A stretch of 5,421 bases of DNA, taken from assembly GCA_017990305.1 (NCBI GenBank), contig JAGNOB010000156.1:1-5421 (forward strand). Reading direction: 5' to 3'. The notes below the pieces were generated by a model. It did no database searches, was not told where the DNA came from, and was given only the letters and a program-made list of their open reading frames with translations. Of the stretch, positions 1-5,120 are shown piece by piece. The position numbers and the translations under genes were made by a program. The DNA is from Leucobacter sp. (GTDB lineage: Bacteria; Actinomycetota; Actinomycetes; Actinomycetales; Microbacteriaceae). Every line of letters starts with the position of its first letter. The first letter of the stretch is position 1.

Positions 1-84
1 CGAAAGACCTTCACCGCGCACCGCGACGCGCTCACCGCCGTCGGAATAGTCGCGGTGAAGCCCGCGGCAGAATCAACTCGGTAA
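1..84 (+). CDS. C-terminal tail of an unidentified protein (partial, 5' end outside window)
   Basis: Frame 1 is open from the first base and ends at TAA 82-84, giving 27 residues that finish in VAVKPAAESTR. The stop shares its last A with the ATG of the next gene (TAATG). This is the typical arrangement of translationally coupled genes and continues the overlap pattern seen through the rest of the operon, which is the main reason to believe it is a real gene end. GC-rich codon use matches the neighbours. The tail holds no motif I recognise, so no function is proposed. It is probably the first visible member of the ABC transporter operon, and its identity would help most in guessing the substrate. 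Confidence 0.6.
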   Translation, partial: RKTFTAHRDALTAVGIVAVKPAAESTR

Positions 85-1262
85 TGCGCAGCGGTGACGG
101 GCTGAAGCGGCCGGCGGCACACGTCAGCCGGCGCCGGTTCCTCGGCACGATGGGCGCGCTCGGTGCGGTGTCGGTGCTGGCCGCGTGTGCGTGGCAGGAG
201 GAGCCTGTGGCGGGCGACGCCGTTGGGACGAGCACGGCTGAGATTGCGCCTGCAGCGGTGGAGCGCCCGGTGATGGGGTCAACCGAATCCACGAACGTGC
301 GTGTGGGACTGATCTTGGGGCCACCTTCGATGGGGCTCAGCCAGTTTCTGTTGGCTGCGCAAGCGGGTCATACCCACAACACGTTCGACTTCGAAGTGAC
401 CGGAGTGGACTTCGCGACGCTCGCGGCGCGCTTCAACCAGGGCGACTTTGACATCGTCACACTGCCGTCAAACATCGGCGCGGTGCTCTACAACAACCGC
501 GACATCAACACCGAGGTCGAGGTGATCAGTGTCGGCAACCTGGGCGTGCTGTACGCCGTCACGACCGACCCTGGGGTGACGTCGCTTGCTGACTTGGCCG
601 GCCGAACCGTCTACTCCATTGGGCAACACGGCACGCCGGAATACACCATCGCGACCGTGCTCGATGGCTACGGGCTGACCGAGAGCGTCGACATGTCGTA
701 CCGAGCGACACCGTTCGAGGTGCTGAACCTGCTGCAGAACGAACCCAACGCGATCGCTGTACTGCCGCAACCATTTGTCGAACTCGCCAAAACGATGGTG
801 AGCGAGCTCTTCACTCCGGTCGACTTCACCGCAGCGTGGGATCAGATGCCAACCAACACCGGCGGCTCGCAAGCGGTCACGACCCACACGATCGTCAACC
901 GGGAGTTTCTTGAAACCCATGAAGCAGCGGTCATCGAATACCTCCAGTTTGCGGGCGCATCGGTCGACTACACGCTCGATCACATCGCCGAGACAGCCGC
1001 CGTGCAGGAAGAACTCGGCACGTTCTTGAACAACGAGGTCGCAGCAGCCGCCATGCCGTTCTGCAGCCTGGTGAGCCTCACCGGCGAAGTCATGCACGAC
1101 GCCCTGTCGGGGTTTCTGGCTGCGATCCACGCGCAGAACCCGGCCTCCGTCGGGGGCGAGCTTCCCGGCCCTGACTTCTACTACATGCCCCCGCTCGGGG
1201 CACTCGATGCAGACGTTGGCAGCCTCGTCGGCGGCCTCGCTCCAGCGGAGCGGCGCGCATGA
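84..1262 (+). CDS. Tat-exported lipoprotein solute-binding protein of an ABC importer (NMT1/THI5-like, NitT/TauT type)
   Basis: A 392-residue extracytoplasmic binding protein that would capture a small solute outside the membrane and deliver it to the permease encoded next. Residues 15-21 (SRRRFLG) form a twin-arginine motif. A hydrophobic stretch follows, then a lipobox LAAC at 32-35 with C35 as the likely lipidated residue, so it should be exported folded and anchored to the outer face of the membrane. A Ser/Ala/Thr/Glu-rich linker runs to about residue 70. The mature domain starts near NVRVGLILGPPSMGL, and later patterns such as GDFDIVTLPSNIGAVLYN, NLGVLYAVTT, SLADLAGRTVYSIG and AVLPQPFVELA are those of NMT1/SsuA-like periplasmic-binding type 2 folds. 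From memory they closely resemble a Firmicutes group of uncharacterised NitT/TauT binding proteins (GPTSMGL, NLASVLYN, TLGVLYIVE, MLPQPFV). The ATG at 84 has no strong Shine-Dalgarno site and probably relies on coupling to the preceding TAA. Substrate is unknown; sulfonate, nitrate or thiamine-precursor labels would be overreach. Confidence 0.88.
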   Translation: MRSGDGLKRPAAHVSRRRFLGTMGALGAVSVLAACAWQEEPVAGDAVGTSTAEIAPAAVERPVMGSTESTNVRVGLILGPPSMGLSQFLLAAQAGHTHNTFDFEVTGVDFATLAARFNQGDFDIVTLPSNIGAVLYNNRDINTEVEVISVGNLGVLYAVTTDPGVTSLADLAGRTVYSIGQHGTPEYTIATVLDGYGLTESVDMSYRATPFEVLNLLQNEPNAIAVLPQPFVELAKTMVSELFTPVDFTAAWDQMPTNTGGSQAVTTHTIVNREFLETHEAAVIEYLQFAGASVDYTLDHIAETAAVQEELGTFLNNEVAAAAMPFCSLVSLTGEVMHDALSGFLAAIHAQNPASVGGELPGPDFYYMPPLGALDADVGSLVGGLAPAERRA

Positions 1263-2356
1263 CCGGGCTCCCCGACGCAGCTGTTTCTCGAAGCGCATGG
1301 AGCGACGACGAACTGCTCGCGCTCATGCGCAAGCACGCACCGCCCGGAGTGGTGCCAGAAGCGATGCTGCCGATGCTCCGCGAGCTCGTCGATGCAGGCG
1401 CCGATCCGCGAAGTCTGATCGCGGTCCTGCACACACCGCGTCCGGGGGAGGCTCCGCAAGCCAGGGCGGCGTTTGCGCCGCAGCCGAGGCTGGATGCCGA
1501 CCCTTCACTCGGAAATCCGCCCACCCGAACACCTCGGGCGGGTACAGATCTTGCCGGGCCGAACCCAAGGGGTGGCGCGAGGCGAAGCCGGGGATGGCGA
1601 AAGACGGTCTGGCACACGGCGATTATCGTGTTCTGGCTGACTGTTTGGGAGGCGGCCGATCGGGCGGTCGACAACCGGCTCCTCCTTGCGGGGCCTATCC
1701 GTACCCTGCAAGCGCTTGGAGAGCAGGTGCAGCGACCGGAGTTCTGGGCGATCTCTGGCGCATCGCTGGGGCGGATCGTGATCGGCTTCGCAGCCGCCCT
1801 CGTTGCGGGGATCTTGCTCTCGCTCGTCGCGCACAGGCTCGCGTGGTTCCGTGACCTGATCGCGCCAGTGATCTCGGTCATGAAGACGGTGCCGGTTGTG
1901 TCATTCATCATCATGCTGCTGATCTGGCTGGGAGGCCAGGCGCTGACGTCGTGGCTCGCGTTCTTCATCGTGATGCCGCTCGTCTACACGAGCATGCTCG
2001 CAGGCCTCGGTGCGGTGGGGCACCGGGAGCTCGAACGCGCGACGGTGTATCGCGTGTCTCCCTGGAAGCGATTCTGGTATCTCTCGCGACCCGCGTTCAT
2101 GCCGTTTCTGACGAGCGCCTGCAAAGTAGGAGTGGGCATGAGCTGGCGAGCCGGAATCATGGCGGAGCTCTTCGCCGCCACCGCGCAGTCGATCGGAAAA
2201 GAAATGTTCACCGCAAAAACGTTCCTTGACACACCAACGCTGTTCGCCTGGACGCTGGTGGTTATGGTGCTGAGCATCGTGTTTGAACGGGTCGTGATGC
2301 TGCTGATGCGGTTCTTCTCTCGGCCATTTGGTGGCCTCCTCGGGAGCGCGTCGTGA
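1259..2356 (+). CDS. ABC transporter permease (BPD_transp_1 family) with an unusual long N-terminal extension
   Basis: A 365-residue inner-membrane subunit that forms the channel of the importer, presumably as a homodimer because only one permease gene is present. Hydrophobic segments lie at about 117-133, 168-191, 200-224, 228-250 and 327-349, with a weaker one near 289-306. The cytoplasmic EAA-type coupling loop is at about 256-283 (ELERATVYRVSPWKRF, ending SRPAFMP), where the ATPase docks. The first 112 or so residues are atypical: a probably helical soluble part (about 14-60, including DDELLALMRKHAPPG) and then a Pro/Arg/Gly-rich linker (about 61-112). SsuC/TauC-type permeases normally begin just before the first membrane helix. 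The start is well supported: ATG overlaps the upstream stop as ATGA, and GGAG at 1247-1250 lies 8 nt before it. No in-frame start lies close to the membrane core. The start of the ATPase gene overlaps its stop (GTGA). Confidence 0.9.
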   Translation: MTGLPDAAVSRSAWSDDELLALMRKHAPPGVVPEAMLPMLRELVDAGADPRSLIAVLHTPRPGEAPQARAAFAPQPRLDADPSLGNPPTRTPRAGTDLAGPNPRGGARRSRGWRKTVWHTAIIVFWLTVWEAADRAVDNRLLLAGPIRTLQALGEQVQRPEFWAISGASLGRIVIGFAAALVAGILLSLVAHRLAWFRDLIAPVISVMKTVPVVSFIIMLLIWLGGQALTSWLAFFIVMPLVYTSMLAGLGAVGHRELERATVYRVSPWKRFWYLSRPAFMPFLTSACKVGVGMSWRAGIMAELFAATAQSIGKEMFTAKTFLDTPTLFAWTLVVMVLSIVFERVVMLLMRFFSRPFGGLLGSAS

Positions 2357-2991
2357 CGGGGGCGACGATTCGCGTCGAATCGCTCAGCAAACGCTTCGGT
2401 CTGCACGAGATCTTCACCGACCTCACCCTGACACTCGAGGCGGGCGGAGTGTATTGCCTGCGGGCGCCGTCGGGGGCCGGCAAGACGAGCCTGCTGCGGA
2501 TCCTTATGGGACTCGATCGGCCCGACAGCGGACGCGTCCGCGGCATCACGCCAGGCCAGGTCTCAGTGATGTTCCAGGAAGACAGGTTGAGCGATGCGCT
2601 CACCCCCGTTGAAAATGTCGCGCTGCTGCACCCCGAGCGGCGGGTCTCGCGCCGGATGCTTCGGGAAGATCTCGCCACGATCCTGCCGGTGCGTTCGCTC
2701 AGCCAGCCCGTCGTTGAACTCTCCGGGGGCATGCGTCGCCGGGTGGCGCTCGCATGCGCAATGCTCTATCCGAGCTCGGTCGTGCTGCTTGACGAACCGT
2801 TTACGGGGCTCGACGCGGAGACGAAACGCGTCGTCGTCGACTACGTGCTGGCACGTCGCGGCGGGCGCACGCTCGTGGCCGCGACGCACGGCGACGACGA
2901 TGCGGCCCTGCTCGGCGCCGAAACGCTCGCCCTGCCTGCACACCATTCCAACTCCAGCGAGGTGAACGCGCCCAATGGGTACTCGATATGA
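2353..2991 (+). CDS. ABC transporter ATP-binding protein (SsuB/TauB-like)
   Basis: A 212-residue nucleotide-binding subunit that powers the importer from the cytoplasmic face. In order: Walker A at 38-45 (APSGAGKT, with Ala where Gly usually opens the motif), Q-loop Q75 in VSVMFQEDRL, signature LSGGM at 123-127 followed by RRRVALACA, Walker B VVLLDEP at 143-149 with E148 as the catalytic carboxylate, D-loop GLD at 152-154, and switch histidine H179 in AATHGD. The catalytic set is therefore complete. The Met in the signature instead of Gln is common in the nitrate/sulfonate/taurine group. The protein is short (SsuB-type proteins are about 250 residues) and has no C-terminal regulatory domain. 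The start is GTG overlapping the permease stop as GTGA, with GGGAG at 2342-2346 and 6-nt spacing. The last 17 bp overlap the regulator gene. Confidence 0.92.
   Translation: MTGATIRVESLSKRFGLHEIFTDLTLTLEAGGVYCLRAPSGAGKTSLLRILMGLDRPDSGRVRGITPGQVSVMFQEDRLSDALTPVENVALLHPERRVSRRMLREDLATILPVRSLSQPVVELSGGMRRRVALACAMLYPSSVVLLDEPFTGLDAETKRVVVDYVLARRGGRTLVAATHGDDDAALLGAETLALPAHHSNSSEVNAPNGYSI
2959..2965 (+). promoter_or_regulatory. Ribosome binding site of the Crp/Fnr-type gene, inside the ATPase coding region
   Basis: GAGGTGA lies 9 nt before the ATG at 2975 and is a near-consensus Shine-Dalgarno sequence. It decides the start in favour of 2975 over the in-frame ATG at 2993, which has only weak purine sequence before it. 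The site lies within the last codons of the ATPase gene, so translation of the two genes may be linked. Confidence 0.7.
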
Positions 2992-3619
2992 GATGGTGAC
3001 GAGACGATCGGCGGTTTTCGCCGGTATAGCTCCCGAACAGCACGAGGAACTGCTCAGTGCACTCCGCGCGGCGTCGCAGGGCTACCGAAAAGGGGAGCTC
3101 ATTGTCCGAATGGGCGAGACCGTGAATTTTTTCCCGGTCGTGCTCGCCGGAAGCGTGCAGGCGACAGTTCCGCGGGGCCACAACACTCAGATTGTCGAGC
3201 GGTTTGGCCCGGGAGACTCCTTCGCTGAGGCCGTTGTCATGAGTGACGGCGCTTCTCCCGTCGAGATCACGGCGCTCACGGACTCGCGAATCCTGCTCAT
3301 TCACCGACAGCGGCTCCAAACGGCAACGCACCCCGGCGCAAGCATCCTGCACGCGAACCTGATGCGCGAAATGTCGAAGAAGCTCGTGCACTTAAGCGTG
3401 CGCCTCAACTTGTTGGCCGAGCCGCGCTTGCGCAGCAGAATACTGATGTCGCTCGCCGACCTCACCCCCGATGCGAGCGGCGAGATCGTGCTGCCCTACA
3501 GCCGCCAGGATTGGGCCGACTACCTCGGGGTGAACTCAAAGGCCCTGCTCCGGGAACTCAGGCGGATGCAGGACGATGGAATCATCGAACTCGACCGCAA
3601 AACCGCTCGCGTGCTGTAA
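2975..3619 (+). CDS. Crp/Fnr-family transcription regulator, cysteine-free, DNR/HcpR-like
   Basis: A 214-residue DNA-binding regulator. An N-terminal cyclic-nucleotide-binding-type beta-barrel spans about 14-115 (GELIVRMGE, LAGSVQATV, FGPGDSFAEA), a long dimerisation helix about 120-148, and a C-terminal winged helix about 150-214 (LPYSRQDWADYLGV, then NSKALLRELRRMQDDGII). The recognition helix keeps R193 and E194, the usual DNA-contacting pair. There are no cysteines, so it cannot hold an Fnr-type iron-sulfur cluster. The phosphate-binding cassette of cAMP-binding Crp is altered: FAEA at 83-86 and PVEITAL at 95-101, with no cAMP-binding Arg. From memory, FAEA followed by PV and small residues is typical of the DNR and HcpR branches, which are linked to nitric oxide or redox stress and often bind haem; this assignment is inference. 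Being the fourth overlapping gene of the ABC operon, it probably controls that operon and perhaps unlinked genes. No clear TTGAT-N4-ATCAA site was found in the intergenic regions; the operon promoter lies left of the window. Confidence 0.88.
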   Translation: MGTRYEMVTRRSAVFAGIAPEQHEELLSALRAASQGYRKGELIVRMGETVNFFPVVLAGSVQATVPRGHNTQIVERFGPGDSFAEAVVMSDGASPVEITALTDSRILLIHRQRLQTATHPGASILHANLMREMSKKLVHLSVRLNLLAEPRLRSRILMSLADLTPDASGEIVLPYSRQDWADYLGVNSKALLRELRRMQDDGIIELDRKTARVL

Positions 3620-3662
3620 CTCGAGCGACACCACACGCACACCGACCAACCCCACCATGATC

Positions 3663-3669
3663 TTTGGAG
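3663..3669 (+). promoter_or_regulatory. Ribosome binding site deciding the cupin start
   Basis: TTTGGAG lies 5 nt before ATG 3675. The frame is open further upstream, with ATGs at 3576 (inside the regulator gene) and 3657, but neither has a recognisable Shine-Dalgarno site. The cupin fold also needs none of the extra residues. Confidence 0.55.
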
Positions 3670-3674
3670 ACCAC

Positions 3675-4013
3675 ATGACTGCACAAATCCCCGGCTACGA
3701 CGTTCTCTCATCCGGCCTTGCCGAGATCGCCGAGCTTGCGCCGATGGGCGAGGACCGCGTCAGAGTGGGACGAGTGTATGACGGCGACCGGCTGCGTGTG
3801 CGCACGCTCGCAATCCCAGCTGGAGTGACTCTCGCCGAACACGTCGCGGGGGCACCGGTGCTCATCCATGTGATTGCCGGTCGGGTACGCATCGACATTG
3901 GCGGCAACAGCCACGAGCTCGCTGCGGGCGCGCTCGTGCGCGCTGACCCCGAGGAGAAGCATGAGGTGTTTGCGCACGAGGATGCGCGCCTGATGCTCAC
4001 GTTCCACCCCTGA
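3675..4013 (+). CDS. Small single-domain cupin protein
   Basis: A 112-residue protein made almost entirely of one conserved beta-barrel. Cupin motif 1 is near 47-72 (IPAGVTLAEHVAGAPVL, then VIAGRVRIDIGG) and motif 2 near 85-109 (GALVRADPEEKHEVFAHED). Potential metal ligands are H56 in motif 1 and H96 in motif 2, with H65 less certain. The classical HxH and Glu of motif 1 are not both present, so metal binding and catalysis are uncertain. Such stand-alone cupins may act as sensors, small-molecule binders or minor enzymes. The gene starts 55 bp after the Crp/Fnr-type gene with no hairpin between them, so it probably belongs to the same transcript. It ends before the large inverted repeat at 4034-4141, which may end transcription. 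The product is soluble, with no signal peptide. No specific reaction can be assigned. Confidence 0.82.
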   Translation: MTAQIPGYDVLSSGLAEIAELAPMGEDRVRVGRVYDGDRLRVRTLAIPAGVTLAEHVAGAPVLIHVIAGRVRIDIGGNSHELAAGALVRADPEEKHEVFAHEDARLMLTFHP

Positions 4014-4014
4014 G

Positions 4015-4036
4015 GCGCTGATGCGCTGATTCGCTG
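4015..4036 (+). repeat. Short tandem repeat (GCGCTGAT, about 2.5 copies)
   Basis: GCGCTGAT occurs at 4015-4022 and again at 4023-4030, followed by a decayed third copy TCGCTG at 4031-4036. It begins immediately after the cupin stop codon. It is too short to assign a role and may be simple replication slippage. Confidence 0.5.
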
Positions 4037-4141
4037 CGTCCTCTCCCGATGCGCCCGTTCAGTGCGCCCAAAACATTTGAGGGGGTCTCTAATTCCCAAG
4101 GAAAATGAGACCCGCACAAATATTTGGGAGAGAGGACGCAG
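4034..4141. repeat. Long nested imperfect inverted repeat between convergent genes; possible bidirectional terminator or MITE-like remnant
   Basis: Several concentric arms pair around about position 4098. The outer arm CTGCGTCCTCT (4034-4044) matches AGAGGACGCAG (4131-4141) perfectly over 11 bp. The middle arm CCCAAAACATTTG (4067-4079) pairs with CAAATATTTGGG (4117-4128), with one mismatch and one bulge. The inner arm GGGTCTC (4083-4089) pairs with GAGACCC (4107-4113) perfectly. The tip TTCC (4093-4096) pairs with GGAA (4100-4103) around a CAA loop. The left side carries an extra 22 nt or so (4045-4066), including a direct repeat TGCGCCC at 4050-4056 and 4063-4069. The core is clearly more AT-rich than the flanking genes. 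There is no clean T-tract after either side, so it is not a textbook intrinsic terminator, although its place between two convergent stop codons fits one. It accounts for most of the 139-bp gap between the cupin and dehydrogenase genes. Confidence 0.75.
4083..4113. terminator. Core hairpin of the intergenic repeat, candidate bidirectional terminator
   Basis: A 7-bp GC-rich stem (GGGTCTC/GAGACCC), a symmetrical 3x3 internal loop, and a 4-bp TTCC/GGAA tip. It sits 70 bp past the cupin stop and 40 bp past the dehydrogenase stop. The + strand continues GCACAAATATTTGG and the - strand continues CCCTCAAATGTTTTGG. Both are somewhat T-containing but lack a real U-run, so termination efficiency is uncertain. 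Confidence 0.4.
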
Positions 4142-4152
4142 AGGTACGCGGC

Positions 4153-5025
4153 CTAGTCGTAGTTGTAGAAGCCCTCGCCGGTCTTGCGGCCGAGCTTGCC
4201 AGCTTCGACATAGGTTTTCAGGAGCTCGCGCGGCGCCTCGGGAAGGTTCGGGTTCTCATCTGCGTAATGCTGTTCGATGTCGAGCACGACGTCGAGTCCA
4301 ACCTGATCCATCAGGGCGAACGGGCCATTGGCGATGCCCATGTTGGCTTGCATGATCGCGTCGACGTCCTCGGGCGTGCTGACGCCCGCGGCAACTACTG
4401 CGAGAGACTCCCGTTTGATGGCTGCCCAGATCCGGTTGAAGATGAATCCCGTGCTTTCAGCGTGAGCGATGAACGGTGCGAGGCCGAATTTCTTGAGCTC
4501 GCCTGCAACTGCCTCGAGGAGGCCCTCGCTTGTGTGGCCGTCGCTCATGAGTTCAACCGCCATGCTTTGTGGCGGCATGGCGAAGTGCATATTGAAGACC
4601 CGCTCCGGGTTCGCGACCTCGTCGATCACGTTGCTTGACGCGTAGGAGGAAGAGTTTGTTGCCAACAGTGCGTCTTCGTCAGCGAGCCGATCGAGTGTTC
4701 CGAAGAGCGGGCGCTTGATATCGAGCCGCTCGGGAACTGCTTCGACCACGAGCCACGCTCCGGGGAGCGCTGACTCGACGTCTGCCACCGCAGTAACTGT
4801 TCCGGCCGTTGCCGATATTCCCTGCGAATTGAGTCGTGTGCTGAGCTCGGGCACGGTCGCCTCGACGTACTCGAGTGCGCCTGTGCGCTGGGCCTCCTGC
4901 AGGTCGGCGATCCGCACATCGGCTCCGCCCGATGCGAAGACAGCGGCGATGCGGCGCCCGAGGGTGCCGCCACCGACGATGACGATTGGCCGCTGTGCCG
5001 CGTCTGCTGGAAGTGTGAATTGCAT
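4153..5025 (-). CDS. 3-hydroxyacyl-CoA dehydrogenase family protein (NAD-dependent)
   Basis: A 290-residue soluble oxidoreductase, about the usual size for single-function 3-hydroxyacyl-CoA dehydrogenases, which oxidise 3-hydroxyacyl-CoA to 3-oxoacyl-CoA with NAD+. The N-terminal Rossmann domain has IVIVGGGTLGRRIA at 14-27, with D41 at the end of the second strand consistent with NAD preference. VVEAVPE at 93-99 and NSSS at 124-127 match conserved family positions. The C-terminal helical domain contains GFIFNRI at 193-199 and ends KLGRKTGEGFYNYD. Catalytic H147 and the partner E158 are present, but the usual HFFNP loop is HFAMPPQSMAVE, with His-Glu spacing one residue shorter than in classical enzymes. 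It may thus belong to a sister group with a different hydroxyacid or hydroxyacyl substrate. The start was set at ATG 5025 because AAAGAGGA lies 5 nt before it; a GTG 30 nt upstream has no such site. It is divergent from a TetR-type gene and convergent with the cupin operon. Confidence 0.9.
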   Translation of the reverse strand: MQFTLPADAAQRPIVIVGGGTLGRRIAAVFASGGADVRIADLQEAQRTGALEYVEATVPELSTRLNSQGISATAGTVTAVADVESALPGAWLVVEAVPERLDIKRPLFGTLDRLADEDALLATNSSSYASSNVIDEVANPERVFNMHFAMPPQSMAVELMSDGHTSEGLLEAVAGELKKFGLAPFIAHAESTGFIFNRIWAAIKRESLAVVAAGVSTPEDVDAIMQANMGIANGPFALMDQVGLDVVLDIEQHYADENPNLPEAPRELLKTYVEAGKLGRKTGEGFYNYD

Positions 5026-5030
5026 GACAT

Positions 5031-5038
5031 TCCTCTTT
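5031..5038 (-). promoter_or_regulatory. Ribosome binding site of the dehydrogenase gene
   Basis: On the - strand AAAGAGGA lies 5 nt before the ATG at 5025. This makes 5025 the best start and excludes the longer GTG start at 5055. Confidence 0.65.
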
Positions 5039-5109
5039 CCTGGTGATGTGCTCACCGTGAGTATTCGATACAGTTTCTACTGAATTCATTATGTATCGAG
5101 ATGGCGGTG

Positions 5110-5115
5110 AGGGGG
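5110..5115 (+). promoter_or_regulatory. Ribosome binding site of the TetR-type gene
   Basis: AGGGGG lies 5 nt before ATG 5121. An in-frame ATG at 5091 sits within the candidate operator and lacks an upstream purine-rich site, so 5121 is preferred. Confidence 0.6.
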
Positions 5116-5120
5116 AAGAA

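Larger units (their letters stand above)
5026..5120. promoter_or_regulatory. Divergent promoter/operator region between the dehydrogenase and TetR-type genes
   Basis: This 95-bp region must hold both promoters. It contains several dyads: TCGATACA (5065-5072) and TGTATCGA (5092-5099), perfect 8-bp arms 19 nt apart; TGAATTCA (5081-5088), a perfect palindrome near the centre of that pair; CAGT-N4-ACTG (5071-5082); GGTGA-N5-TCACC (5042-5056); and CTCAC-C-GTGAG (5051-5061). TetR-type regulators usually bind dyads in the shared region of divergent genes, so one or more of these is probably the operator. Possible -10 hexamers overlap on opposite strands (CATTAT at 5087-5092 on +, CATAAT at 5088-5093 on -), but no good -35 matches are visible, so promoter positions remain unassigned. 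Confidence 0.6.

Noticed and set aside
468..1298. 276-residue open frame on the - strand opposite the solute-binding protein gene
   Set aside because: Arg/Val/His-rich translation without domains, produced by GC-rich antisense codons; the + strand gene has clear family motifs.
1207..1854. 215-residue + strand frame overlapping the permease start, which could suggest a frameshift in the permease N-terminus
   Set aside because: Its translation is Arg/Ala/Gly-rich with no transporter or other motifs, whereas the permease frame runs unbroken from a coupled start to the membrane core.
1090..1968. 292-residue open frame on the - strand opposite the binding protein and permease genes
   Set aside because: It spans two coupled genes on the other strand, is Ser/Arg/Ala-rich and lacks any motif; a coding shadow.
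3576..3674. Longer N-terminus for the cupin starting inside the regulator gene
   Set aside because: The extra residues are low-complexity Ser/Thr/Pro, no ribosome binding site precedes 3576 or 3657, and a good one precedes 3675.
3620..3674. Possible separate promoter or Fnr-type box before the cupin
   Set aside because: No TTGAT-N4-ATCAA or TGTGA-type dyad and no convincing -35/-10 pair are visible in this 55-bp gap.
4105..4638. 177-residue + strand frame opposite the dehydrogenase gene
   Set aside because: Antisense to a well-supported enzyme and begins inside the inverted repeat; no recognisable domain or Shine-Dalgarno site.
5026..5055. Ten-residue longer dehydrogenase starting at GTG 5055
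   Set aside because: No Shine-Dalgarno site before the GTG, while AAAGAGGA is ideally placed for ATG 5025; the longer form would translate through that site.
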